Source of the DNA: Thermoanaerobaculales bacterium
GTDB lineage: Bacteria; Acidobacteriota; Thermoanaerobaculia; Thermoanaerobaculales; Sulfomarinibacteraceae
DNA: 64,000 nt
Assembly (NCBI GenBank): GCA_035358815.1
Contig: DAOPQC010000002.1
Span: 632,204 to 696,203, forward strand
Direction of reading: 5' to 3'
The notes beneath the pieces were generated by a model. The model had not been told where the DNA came from, made no database searches, and saw nothing but the letters and a program-made list of their open reading frames with translations. Numbering within the stretch: the first letter of the stretch is position 1; each line of letters starts with the position of its first letter. This document shows positions 19,969-28,152 of this stretch, in pieces. The translations under genes and the position numbers were made by a program.

Positions 19969-22155
19969 TCACGGCACGAGCCGCCCCCCCGGCCGCCGCG
20001 GGGGCACCGAGGAGGGCCCGACCTCGACCAGCGCCGCGGTGCTGCCGCCGCCAAGGCCGTTGGGCAGGGTGGCGACGACCCACGCACTGCCGAGGCTGAG
20101 GGCCTCGACCGGGATCGCGACGCCCGTGCTGCCGCGCGGCACCGTCACCTCCGCCGGGACCGCGACCACGGCCGGCTCGCTGGAGGCGAGGTCGACGTCG
20201 ACGTCCACCTCGAGCACCTCCTCGAGGCTGATCACCAGCTCGGTGGGCACCCCCACCCGCGCCACCCGCAGCTGCGGGTCGAGGGCCGCCAGAGTGCCGA
20301 CGCACTCGGCCTCGAGCAGCGCCCGGTCCTCGCCCACCGCCACGAAGCCGCCGCTGCCGTTGCCGGCGACCCCGAGCAGGGCCGGCGCCTCGATCGGGAA
20401 GGCGGTCCAGTGCCGGCCGTCGGCGCTCGCCAGCGCCACGCCGGTCGCCGGCGCGTCGCCCTCGTCCGGAGTGAGCCCGACCGCCGCGAAGCGGCTGCCG
20501 TTCCAGGCCACGCCCCGCAGCTCGGCCGAGATCCCGGTGACCGGCGCGAACCAGTAGCGCTGTGCCGTGGTCGCCAGGATGGTGCCGGCGTCCCCGACCG
20601 CGACCGCGACCTCGTCGCCGGCGGCGACGCCGCGAAGGTGGGCCACCGACGCGCTCGGCTCGCTCCCCCAGTTCCAGGAGTCGAGGCTCGACAGGATCGC
20701 CCCGTCCGCGCCGACCGCAATGAAGCGGCTGCCGTCCCACGCCACCCGTTCGAGGTCTTCGGATGTCGTCGACCACTGCTCGTCCCAGACGCTGCCGTCG
20801 GCGCTGGTCAGCAGCACGCCCTCGTCGCCGACGGCGACAAAGGTGCCGCCGCCCCAGGTCACGGAGTTCAACGGCCGCACCGTGGGCACATCGCGGACCT
20901 CCCACTCGTGGCCGTCGAGGCTGGTGGCCGCCCAGCCGTCGCCGACCGCGACCAGGCCCGGACCGCCCGAGGCGATGCCCCGGATCGGCTCGATGTCGAC
21001 CGCTGCCACCGACCACGGGCCGCCGGTGCGAGCCTCGGCGACGGTGCCGCCGCCGAGCCGCCTGCCCTCGTCGCAGAGGCCGACGCCGCCGCCGGCCACC
21101 AGGCCGCCCTCGGTTGCGGCGACATCCGCGAAGCCGTCGGCGCACGCCGCCGAGCTGCAGCCGGACCCCGGCGCCACCCACTCCACCCCGTCGCTGCTGG
21201 TCAGCAGGTCGCCGCCGTCGCCGAGGGCGACGATGGTGCCCGGGGCCTGGGCCAGGGCCGGGAAGCCGCCGCCGAAGTCCTGCCAGGTCAGCTCCCACGT
21301 CAGGCCGCCGTCGAGCGAGGTGTAGAGCTGGGCGTCGGGCACGAGCAGGGTCGCGACGCAGGCGCCGAAGCCGCTCAGCACCGCGCCCGAGGGGATCCCG
21401 GCCACGCCCACGAAGCGGCTGAACGGATCGCAGCCGTCGACCGTCACGGCGAGGGTCCACCGCTCACCGTCGGGGCTGGTCCAGGCCTCCGGCCCGCCCG
21501 CCCACACCAGCCGGCTCCCGGCCCAGGCCAGGTCGTAGCGCTCGAGCTCGAACAGGTGGTCCTTGGGGCCAGGAACGGCGCCGGCGTAGATCCAGCTCTC
21601 ACCATTCGCGCTGCGGAAGATCTCGCCCTCGCTGCAGGCGTAGAACGCGTCGCCGGCCCACACCACCGCATGGACCTCGTCGGGCAGCGTGGTCGCGACC
21701 CGCGACCACGCGACGCCGTCGCTGCTGACCAGGACGTCGCCTCCCAGCCCGGAGCCCACCGCCACGAAGTGCGACGCCCCGAACTCAACGTCGTGGAGGG
21801 TCACCTCCGGGTCGCTGAAGGAGACGCTCCAGTCGTCGCCCTGACGGCTCGACAGGACCACCCCCTCCCCCACCGCCACCCAGTGCTGCGCCGCGAACTC
21901 GACTCCGAAGAGATCGGAATGGGAGCCCGAGCTGCGGCGCTCCCAGCGTTCACCGTCGGCGCTGGCCAGGATCAGTCCGCCGGCGCCCACCGCCATGAAC
22001 CCGCCGGGGCCGAAGGCGGCGCGGTGGAGCGTGATCCGGGGCGGCATCGGGTTGACCCACCGCCACGGGCAGGCGACGTCGACCGCGGCGGCAGGGGCGG
22101 CGACGAGGACTACGGCCGTGCTCACCCACAGACGGGCCAGCGCTCGCAGTTTCAT
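19969..22155 (-). CDS. Large secreted beta-propeller-like protein (YCF48/BNR-type repeats)
   Basis: This encodes 728 residues with a signal peptide (WVSTAVVLVAAPAAA). The mature region to about residue 620 is a string of repeats of the form FxAVGxGGxILxSxDGxxW (for example FMAVGAGGLILASADGERW, FVAVGDEGVLLTSADGSVW and FIAVGADGAILSSLDSWNW). This pattern is seen in YCF48-like and BNR sialidase-type propellers; more than ten copies suggest two propellers. The C-terminal 100 residues look like an Ig-like domain (LRVARVGVPTELVISLEEV). GGAGGG precedes the ATG. It is probably exported to the surface or medium. No enzymatic residues are evident. Confidence 0.8.
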   Translation of the reverse strand: MKLRALARLWVSTAVVLVAAPAAAVDVACPWRWVNPMPPRITLHRAAFGPGGFMAVGAGGLILASADGERWERRSSGSHSDLFGVEFAAQHWVAVGEGVVLSSRQGDDWSVSFSDPEVTLHDVEFGASHFVAVGSGLGGDVLVSSDGVAWSRVATTLPDEVHAVVWAGDAFYACSEGEIFRSANGESWIYAGAVPGPKDHLFELERYDLAWAGSRLVWAGGPEAWTSPDGERWTLAVTVDGCDPFSRFVGVAGIPSGAVLSGFGACVATLLVPDAQLYTSLDGGLTWELTWQDFGGGFPALAQAPGTIVALGDGGDLLTSSDGVEWVAPGSGCSSAACADGFADVAATEGGLVAGGGVGLCDEGRRLGGGTVAEARTGGPWSVAAVDIEPIRGIASGGPGLVAVGDGWAATSLDGHEWEVRDVPTVRPLNSVTWGGGTFVAVGDEGVLLTSADGSVWDEQWSTTSEDLERVAWDGSRFIAVGADGAILSSLDSWNWGSEPSASVAHLRGVAAGDEVAVAVGDAGTILATTAQRYWFAPVTGISAELRGVAWNGSRFAAVGLTPDEGDAPATGVALASADGRHWTAFPIEAPALLGVAGNGSGGFVAVGEDRALLEAECVGTLAALDPQLRVARVGVPTELVISLEEVLEVDVDVDLASSEPAVVAVPAEVTVPRGSTGVAIPVEALSLGSAWVVATLPNGLGGGSTAALVEVGPSSVPPRRPGGRLVP

Positions 22156-22284
22156 GGCGCCCTCCCGGCCAGCGGGGGCTGCAGCCGGCCGCTGCGAGCC
22201 CTTGGCTCCACGCTACACCCGCCCGCAGGCCACCTCGGTGAGAGGGGTCACCGGGCGATCGGGCGCCGGGGGCGCGCAAGCTGG

Positions 22285-22310
22285 CGGCGGGCCGCCGCAG
22301 CGGCCCGCCG
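22285..22310 (-). terminator. Strong GC hairpin after the CHRD protein gene
   Basis: CGGCGGGCCGC (22285-22295) and its exact complement (22300-22310) form an 11-bp stem with a 4-nt loop, 20 nt beyond the stop at 22330. There is no T-run. Confidence 0.45.
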
Positions 22311-22329
22311 TCACGTCGTCGCGCCTCGA

Positions 22330-24501
22330 TCAGTCGTCGGGCGCCCCACGCTCGATCCAGTCGCGCAGCAGGTCGATCAGCGTGGCCGACAGGGGCGGCC
22401 CGCCGAGCGGCATCCGCGACCCGGCGATCGAGGGGTCGCCGGTCACCTTGAGGAAGAGGTAGCTCGCCGCCGGGCTGTTCGGCTCGATCCGGTCGAGGGT
22501 CGGCCGCTCGTTCGACGGCACGTTGACGATGTTGCCGTAGGCGGCGCCGGCGGAAAGGTTCATGCCCTGCGCCGGCGAGGAGCCGCCATGGCAGCCCGCG
22601 AAGGCGCAGCTGGCCGTGAAGATCTGGCTCTGCACCTGGCTGAAGGTGGCGCCGCCGCCGCCGCCTTCGACGACCACGGTGCGGGTGTCCGGGCTGGGGT
22701 CGGCCAGGCCTTGCGAGTCGGTGACCGTGAAGGTCACGGTGTAGGTGCCGGAGGCGGTGTAGGTGTGGGGGCCCGGCGACAGCTCGGTCGAGCTGACGTC
22801 GTCGCCGAAGTCCCAGAGGTAGGTCATGGTGTCGCCGTCAGGGTCGGTGGCGGAGCCGGTGAAGACCACCGAGTCGTCCTCGTTGATGGTCACGCTGCCG
22901 GCCGGCTGGACGATGGTGCCCTCAGGCGGCCGGTTGACCGGCGGGCCGCCCCGCGCCCCGATGATCACCGAGGGCGCCGGGGCAGGGCTGACGTAGACCG
23001 CATCGTTGGTGACGTTGTCGACCACCGACATGTAGGCCGCGATCGGCCGCGCGGCGGTGAAGGTCACGACCAGGTCGTCGCGGGTCCGCTCCGACTGGGG
23101 CACCGAGGGGACGAGCTGGAAGACGCCTCTGACCTCGTTGGCGTAGGGCGCGAGGATGAGGTCGTTGGCGCCGAGCAGGCGGCCGTCGACGCTCCACACG
23201 CTGAAGGTCGCGGCGACCTCGACCGGAGACGGGTTGAAGTAGCCGACGTTGCTGCGCCAGCCCTCCCCGGACGACGCCGGCCGGCTGGCGCCGAGCAGCA
23301 GGGCGCCCGAGCCCCGCAGCTCATCGGGCCTCACCGCCGGTGCGTACTGGCCGAAGGTGCCGCCGATCTGGGGGTTGCCGCGCTGGTCGTTGAAGATCCT
23401 CGAGGCCGCGGCCAGCGACTCCGGCGCGAGCAGCCGCATGGCGCCGTTTCCGTCGGCCCCGAACAGCGTCGCCACCGAGTCATCGATGACTGCCGTGCTG
23501 GCGCCACCGACGCCCAGCTCGACCGTCACGTCGGGCCCGGTCATGCCCCCCGCGCTCGATGGGTACCACTCCGCCCACACCGAGGCATCCTCGTCCGCGA
23601 GGTTGAAGACGCGGAGGTCGGTGCGCCAGTTGCTCCCCGCTTGGCCCATCACCCGCGACGCGACCGGCAGGATGAGCAGGCTCTCGGTGGCTCGCAGCTG
23701 GCCGCGCACCGCGCCGTTGGGGTAGTCGGGGCTGTGGACGTTGAGGTAGTAGTCCTCGGGGCGGGCCAGGATCGCCGCCTCGATCTCCTCGTCGACCGCG
23801 ACCGAGCCGACCGCGATGCCGCCCTCGAACTGGGCGTCGAAGCCGATCGCGATCGGCCGGTTCTGATCGGCGGTGCCGGCGTGGATGTGGGCCGCCGAGG
23901 GGGCGTCGACGTTGGCGACGGCCAGGAAGTAGTGAGCCGCGTGGTCGTCGAAGACCACGGCGCCGAAGCCCTCGCCGTCCGGGTCGCCGGCGTCATCGAC
24001 CTGGCGGAAGCCGCGCATGGTGCCGGCGATGGCCCTCCGAGAGGGCCCGTCGCCGAGGACCTGGCCGCGCACCGCGCCCCCCGGATGATCGGCGTTGTGG
24101 ACGTTGACGTAGAAGCCCGCCGGATTGTCGCGGATGGCGGCGATGGTTTCCGGCGCGGCCGCCACGGTGCCGGAGGCGACATAGGTGCCAGGGGCGACCT
24201 CGGCAAAGACCGGGGCGAAGTTGACGACCACGCCGCCGTCCTGCCCGGCCGAGGCGGCGTGGATGTGGGACGCGGTGGGCTGGCTGATGTCGGTCACCCA
24301 CAGGTGGTAGGTGACCGTGTCAGCGCCCAGGCCCACAACCCCCAGCCCCCAGCCGTCGGCGTCACCGCCGCCGACCTCCCGACTGCCCGCGAGGTGGGCC
24401 GCGAACCACGGGGTCTGCGCCGCGGCGGTCCCCGCCGCCAGGCAGCCGACCGCCAAGATCAGCCCGACCGGAATCGACCCGACTCGTCTGTTCGCGCGCA
24501 T
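22330..24501 (-). CDS. Secreted multidomain protein: two CHRD domains, PKD domain, C-terminal CX4CH heme motif
   Basis: This encodes 723 residues. After a signal peptide (LILAVGCLAAGTAAAQ) come two CHRD domains, about 30-150 and 155-275, each ending in a YxNVHxxxxPxGAVRGQ signature. A beta-rich middle follows, then a PKD domain near 540-620 (TDPDGDTMTYLWDFGDD). The last 92 residues look like a small c-type cytochrome module: SCAFAGCHGG has CX4CH spacing rather than CX2CH, and SRMPLGG near residue 697 could supply an axial Met. AAAGGAGC precedes the ATG. Heme attachment is inference. The cytochrome-like tail could instead be a structural remnant, as in many planctomycete-type secreted proteins. 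Confidence 0.85.
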   Translation of the reverse strand: MRANRRVGSIPVGLILAVGCLAAGTAAAQTPWFAAHLAGSREVGGGDADGWGLGVVGLGADTVTYHLWVTDISQPTASHIHAASAGQDGGVVVNFAPVFAEVAPGTYVASGTVAAAPETIAAIRDNPAGFYVNVHNADHPGGAVRGQVLGDGPSRRAIAGTMRGFRQVDDAGDPDGEGFGAVVFDDHAAHYFLAVANVDAPSAAHIHAGTADQNRPIAIGFDAQFEGGIAVGSVAVDEEIEAAILARPEDYYLNVHSPDYPNGAVRGQLRATESLLILPVASRVMGQAGSNWRTDLRVFNLADEDASVWAEWYPSSAGGMTGPDVTVELGVGGASTAVIDDSVATLFGADGNGAMRLLAPESLAAASRIFNDQRGNPQIGGTFGQYAPAVRPDELRGSGALLLGASRPASSGEGWRSNVGYFNPSPVEVAATFSVWSVDGRLLGANDLILAPYANEVRGVFQLVPSVPQSERTRDDLVVTFTAARPIAAYMSVVDNVTNDAVYVSPAPAPSVIIGARGGPPVNRPPEGTIVQPAGSVTINEDDSVVFTGSATDPDGDTMTYLWDFGDDVSSTELSPGPHTYTASGTYTVTFTVTDSQGLADPSPDTRTVVVEGGGGGATFSQVQSQIFTASCAFAGCHGGSSPAQGMNLSAGAAYGNIVNVPSNERPTLDRIEPNSPAASYLFLKVTGDPSIAGSRMPLGGPPLSATLIDLLRDWIERGAPDD

Positions 24502-24827
24502 GACCTGCTCCTTTGACCAGCGTTGGATGCGGCTGAGATTGGCCGGGAGCCCCCTCGACCTGCTCGAGGAACTCGGCTGGCACCGCTCCCGCCCTGTCGT
24601 CCGGCCCGCTGCGGGCAGGCCAGATTTCGAGACCGAGTTTCAGAAAGTGAAATCTCCCGGTTCCGGCGTTTCTTCCCGCGATCGCCGGCCGCCGCGGTCC
24701 ACGACTCGTCAGGAGCTGGTTCCCATCGTCAGGATGCGCGCCGCGCATCCCGAGGAGCGTGTGGGGCAGAGGCCGGCCTGGATGAGGTCATCAGGAGCGC
24801 GCACAGGTGCCTGCGCCCCACTCGCTG
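24502..24827. other. Intergenic region without a gene
   Basis: This gap upstream of the CHRD gene holds an AT-richer island at 24622-24655 in which AGATTTC and GAAATCT flank the palindrome TTTCAGAAA (24638-24646). It could be an operator or a small hairpin. I see no gene and no member of the repeat families. Confidence 0.4.
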
Positions 24828-25385
24828 CTACGTGTGCTCGAGCACGATCAGCAGCCCGATCCCGATCAGCACCACCCCGCCGGCCACCTCGGCCCAGGCG
24901 CCGAAGCTGCGCCCGAGGCGGCTGCCGAAGACCATGCCGATCGCGGTCAGCGCCCCCGCGGTGCCGCCGATCACCAGGCTCGGCACCCACACCCGCACGC
25001 CGAGCGCCGCGAAGCTCAGCCCCGCCGCCAGCGCGTCGAGGCTGGTGGCGAGCGACAGGACGACCAGCGAGGCGCCCCGGGTCGGGTCCTGCAGCGATGC
25101 GCCCGGCTCCCCGCCCCGAGCTCCCGACCGGATCGCCCGCAGGCCGACGAACGCCAGCAGGGCGAAGGCGCACCAGTGGTCCCACGACGCGATCCACGCC
25201 ACGACCGATACCCCGGCCAGCCAGCCGACGATCGGCATCACGGCCTGGAACAGGCCGAAGTGCCACGCCAGCCGCAGGACCTGGCGCCGGCTCACCGAGC
25301 GCAGCGAGACGCTGACCGCGATCGCCGCCGCAAGCGCGTCCATCGCCAGCCCGATCGCCACCCCGAGCAGCACCAGCCAGCTCAA
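24828..25385 (-). CDS. mntP: Putative manganese efflux pump MntP
   Basis: This encodes 185 residues with six predicted membrane helices, the usual length for MntP (DUF204). Both internal repeats carry the conserved aspartate motif: GLAMDALAAAIAVS near the start and SLATSLDALAAGLSFA in the second half. Family members export Mn(II). The start is TTG at 25385 behind a GGAGGCGGG site, 25 nt downstream of the alpha/beta hydrolase stop, so the two are likely co-transcribed. A DtxR-type metal regulator gene lies about 2 kb to the right on the other strand and could plausibly control it. No yybP-ykoY riboswitch is visible upstream. Confidence 0.88.
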   Translation of the reverse strand: MSWLVLLGVAIGLAMDALAAAIAVSVSLRSVSRRQVLRLAWHFGLFQAVMPIVGWLAGVSVVAWIASWDHWCAFALLAFVGLRAIRSGARGGEPGASLQDPTRGASLVVLSLATSLDALAAGLSFAALGVRVWVPSLVIGGTAGALTAIGMVFGSRLGRSFGAWAEVAGGVVLIGIGLLIVLEHT

Positions 25386-25410
25386 GGCCCGCCTCCGCAG
25401 GCCGGCCGGC

Positions 25411-26253
25411 TCATCCGGCGCTCCGCGCTGCCCGACGCGCGCCGGGCAGCGGGGCCTGCCGGCTCGCGATCCACCGGGCGACGAGGTCGGTCACGGCTCC
25501 GGGCGCCTCGTGGTGCGGGGCGTGGCCGCAGCCGTCGAGCAGGACCGCCTGAACCGGGCCCGACACCCTCGACGCGATCTCGGTGAGGTGCCCGGGGGTC
25601 GCGTACTCGTCGTCGGCACCCTGCAACAGCAGGGCCGGGCAGCGGACGGCCGCCAGTTCGCCGGCGATGCTCCAACCGTCGAACCACGGGGCGAGCCAGG
25701 TGTCGGCCCAGCTCCGGAAGACGCGCTCCGTCTGCGCCCCGTGCAGCCGCTCGAGTCGAGGCCGCAGATCGCCGGTCTCCCAACGGCGCACCGTGCGCCG
25801 GATGCCGGCGCGCGCCGCCTCCTCGACGAACGCGTGCGCCGCCTCGGCGACGATCGCGACCGGCTCGTGGTGGGCCGCGTACAACAAGGCGATGGTGCCC
25901 CCGTCCGAGTGCCCGAGCAGCAGCGGCCGCTCGATCGCGCAGGCCGCCAGCACCGCCGGCAGCTCGTCGAGGGCCGCGCGGTGCAGGTAGTCGGCACCCC
26001 ACGGCCGGTCGAGGGCGGCGGAGCGGCCATATCCCCGCCGGTCGTAGAGCAGCGCCGGCAGGCCGGTGGCTCGCACCAGGCGCTCCGGGAAGGACCGCCA
26101 GGCGTCGACGCAACCGAGCCCCTCGTGGAGCAAGACCAGGGTCGCCGCGGCCGCAGCGGAACCGGCCGGCCGCAGCCGCCGCGCCGCCAGGAGCACCCCG
26201 CCGACCTCGAGCTCGAGGTCGTCGCGCTCCACGTCCGGCACCGCCACGGTCAT
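25411..26253 (-). CDS. Alpha/beta hydrolase
   Basis: This encodes 280 residues with the alpha/beta hydrolase fold: LLHEGLGCVDAW as the oxyanion strand-loop, the nucleophile elbow LLGHSDGG, a late acidic residue in LLLQGADDEYA and the catalytic histidine in LDGCGHAPHHEAP. There is no signal peptide, so it is cytoplasmic. The substrate is unknown; the sequence resembles esterase and C-C hydrolase-type members. The ATG at 26253 is chosen because TACAAT lies exactly 6 nt upstream, giving a leaderless transcript; the long open frame beyond it is a GC-rich artefact over the neighbouring lipoprotein gene. mntP follows 25 nt downstream. Confidence 0.85.
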   Translation of the reverse strand: MTVAVPDVERDDLELEVGGVLLAARRLRPAGSAAAAATLVLLHEGLGCVDAWRSFPERLVRATGLPALLYDRRGYGRSAALDRPWGADYLHRAALDELPAVLAACAIERPLLLGHSDGGTIALLYAAHHEPVAIVAEAAHAFVEEAARAGIRRTVRRWETGDLRPRLERLHGAQTERVFRSWADTWLAPWFDGWSIAGELAAVRCPALLLQGADDEYATPGHLTEIASRVSGPVQAVLLDGCGHAPHHEAPGAVTDLVARWIASRQAPLPGARRAARSAG

Positions 26254-26259
26254 CCGGTG

Positions 26260-26265
26260 ATTGTA
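26260..26265 (-). promoter_or_regulatory. -10 box, leaderless-type promoter
   Basis: TACAAT on the minus strand with 6 nt to the ATG at 26253. It forms a divergent promoter region with the lipoprotein gene, which has TACCAT at 26290-26295 on the plus strand. Confidence 0.55.
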
Positions 26266-26322
26266 GCCCCGGATCAGGGCCGCGACCGGTACCATGGTCT
26301 CGTCGGATGCGGGAGGTCCACC

Positions 26323-27471
26323 GTGCCAGTCGCCAGGGCCGCCGTCATCGCCGCCGCCTGCCTGGCGGCCGTCGCCTGCTGGGAGGAGCCGGTCCGCGAG
26401 CACCTCCACCTGACCGTGCTCGGCGACCGCGCGTTCGTGATCGCCGCCATCCAGGACGTCGCCGGGCCGGCGGTCGCGGAGTCCAATCCACGGCTTGCCG
26501 CCCGCCTCGACGAGGCGCGCGCCGCCATCGAGCGCGGCTCGGACCGCTGGCGGCCGCTCTTCGACGAGCTGCAGCCCGCCATCGAGCGCACCACCATCGA
26601 CAAGGAAGACGGCGTCGCCCGGCGGGCGATCTGCGCCGCCGCCACCGCCGACTTCGAGCCCGTGGCGCGCCTGCTCGCGGCCCAGGGCCTCGACGCCACC
26701 CTCCAGCACCGGAGCCTCGACGACGACCACCTCGAGCACGAGCTGCGGGTCTGGCCCATCGGCAGCCCGCCGGCGACCTCGAACGAGCGGGCGGATGTCG
26801 AGCGGCGGCTCGACGCGTGGTCGGTGACCGTCGCCGAGTACCTCGCCGAGGCGGCCGCGTTCTACCGGTACCTCGACCGGCGGCCGGACCGCGCCGTGCC
26901 CTGCCTGTCCCACCTCTTCGACCGCCACGGCCCCGACCCGCAGCCGCTCGAGCCGGAGGAGGACGAGCTCGTCGGCCGGCTCAAGGGCCGCATCCAGGCA
27001 GTGGCCGAGGCCCTGAAGGTGGCTGCGGGCGATGCCCACACGCTCAACGAGCTCAGCCGCCTCGCGTACGACCCCTTCCCGGCGCGCCTGACCGTCGCCG
27101 TCCGCGGTGAGCTCGTGGAGGTCGAGGGACTCATCGAGGGCGATGGCTTCGTCGAGCGGCCGTCGGTCGACCTGTGGCGGGCGCTCGCCGCCCTCGAGGG
27201 TCGCTGGCTCAGCCCCGACCTGGTGACCGCGATGATCGCGCCGGGCCCGCAGGAGCTCCAGCCCGATCCCGACCCGCAGGCCTTCGCGGCCATCGGCCGC
27301 CGCTGGGCCGAGCCGCCCGCACCCCCGGCGGTCGCCGCTGCACTGCGGGCCGGCCTCGTGCCCGCGGAGCTCCACCGCGTGCTCTGGCGGTCGACCGCGG
27401 CGGAGGCCGCCGGACTCGACGAGGATCCCTGGCGCCTCCTGGACGGCGCCCTGGCCGATCTGCCGCCCTGA
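26323..27471 (+). CDS. Lipoprotein of unknown function
   Basis: This encodes 382 residues from a GTG with GGAGG 7 nt upstream. The N-terminus is a lipoprotein signal (AAACLAAVAC, Cys near residue 19). The mature chain is charged, helical and Glu/Asp/Arg-rich (LDEARAAIERGSDRW, IQAVAEALKVAAGDAHTLNELSRLAYDPF), without membrane segments. The central part has a TxxEDGxARR-like stretch with no recognised motif. No family was recognised. It is divergent from the alpha/beta hydrolase and is followed 73 nt later by the DtxR-type regulator on the same strand. Confidence 0.7.
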   Translation: MPVARAAVIAAACLAAVACWEEPVREHLHLTVLGDRAFVIAAIQDVAGPAVAESNPRLAARLDEARAAIERGSDRWRPLFDELQPAIERTTIDKEDGVARRAICAAATADFEPVARLLAAQGLDATLQHRSLDDDHLEHELRVWPIGSPPATSNERADVERRLDAWSVTVAEYLAEAAAFYRYLDRRPDRAVPCLSHLFDRHGPDPQPLEPEEDELVGRLKGRIQAVAEALKVAAGDAHTLNELSRLAYDPFPARLTVAVRGELVEVEGLIEGDGFVERPSVDLWRALAALEGRWLSPDLVTAMIAPGPQELQPDPDPQAFAAIGRRWAEPPAPPAVAAALRAGLVPAELHRVLWRSTAAEAAGLDEDPWRLLDGALADLPP

Positions 27472-27508
27472 ACGGGGGGCCGGCCGCAGCCCGGAAGCCG
27501 AGACCCGA

Positions 27509-27537
27509 TTGACAGACGCCCGCCCCGGACCCACCAT
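27509..27537 (+). promoter_or_regulatory. Promoter TTGACA-N17-CACCAT for the DtxR-type gene
   Basis: A consensus TTGACA (27509-27514) is 17 nt from CACCAT (27532-27537), and the ATG at 27545 follows 7 nt later. The in-frame TTG at 27509 is therefore part of the -35 box, not a start codon. Confidence 0.65.
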
Positions 27538-27544
27538 TGAGGCC

Positions 27545-28039
27545 ATGGGCGACTACGAGAAGGTCTGGCGGGAGTTCGAGCGCAACGAGGTCACTCACTC
27601 GGTGGCCCACTACCTGCTGGCGGTGGCCGCACTCGGCAAGTCGGGCCGGGAGCCGCGCGCGGTCGACGTCGCGCGTGCCCTCGACGTGTCGCGCGCCGCG
27701 GTGTCGCTGCAGGTGAGGACGCTGCGCGAGAGCGGCCTGGTCGACGTCACCGACGACCACCGCATTCACCTCACGCGAACCGGCGCCGACCTGGTGGCCC
27801 GGATCGCGTCCAAGCGCGAGGTCGTCCGGCTGTTCCTCGCCGAGGTGCTGGGCGTCGACCCCGAGACCGCGGAGCGCGACGCCTGCAAGATCGAGCACCT
27901 GATCTCCGAGCAGTCGGGAGCGGCCCTGGTCCGCTTCATCGGCTGCCTGCGCGCCGATGAGTCGTCGCTGGCCGAGCTGATCCGCCGCACCCGCGCCGCG
28001 GCGGCCGCGGGCGGGGACGGCGCGGGCGAGGGCCCGTAG
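27545..28039 (+). CDS. DtxR/MntR-family metal-dependent transcriptional regulator
   Basis: This encodes 164 residues. The N-terminal winged helix is clear (ARALDVSRAAVSLQVRTLRESGLVDV), followed by the DtxR-type dimerisation and metal-binding region with HLTRTGADLVARIASKREVVRLFLAEVLGVDPETAERDACKIEHLISE. The Asp/Cys/Glu/His cluster in ERDACKIEHLIS corresponds to the primary metal site of MntR and IdeR-like proteins. There is no SH3-like C-terminal domain, so it is of the short MntR type. It may regulate mntP at 24828 or metal uptake elsewhere. The start and leaderless promoter are fixed by the TTGACA box directly upstream. Confidence 0.88.
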   Translation: MGDYEKVWREFERNEVTHSVAHYLLAVAALGKSGREPRAVDVARALDVSRAAVSLQVRTLRESGLVDVTDDHRIHLTRTGADLVARIASKREVVRLFLAEVLGVDPETAERDACKIEHLISEQSGAALVRFIGCLRADESSLAELIRRTRAAAAAGGDGAGEGP

Positions 28040-28116
28040 ACCGCCGGCCGCGAGCGAGAACGGCCCCCGGTCCTGCCGGCCGCGACCGACGCCGCGCCCT
28101 CGCGGGGCGCGGCGCA

Positions 28117-28145
28117 TGGACCGTCCAGACAGTCGACGGTAGGAT
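28117..28145 (+). promoter_or_regulatory. Promoter TGGACC-N17-TAGGAT for mutA
   Basis: TGGACC (28117-28122) and TAGGAT (28140-28145) are 17 nt apart, and the GTG at 28153 follows after 7 nt. The same TGGACC-N17 arrangement precedes the cobalamin riboswitch at 36310-36472. Confidence 0.55.
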
Positions 28146-28152
28146 GGGCGGC

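Noticed and set aside
20410..24516. Plus-strand open frame of 1368 codons
   Set aside because: It overlaps two well-supported minus-strand secreted proteins and reads as Arg/Ala/Gly-rich low complexity, a GC-rich antisense artefact.
27509..27544. TTG start giving a longer DtxR-type protein
   Set aside because: The TTG is the first triplet of a consensus TTGACA -35 box with a matching -10 before the ATG at 27545.
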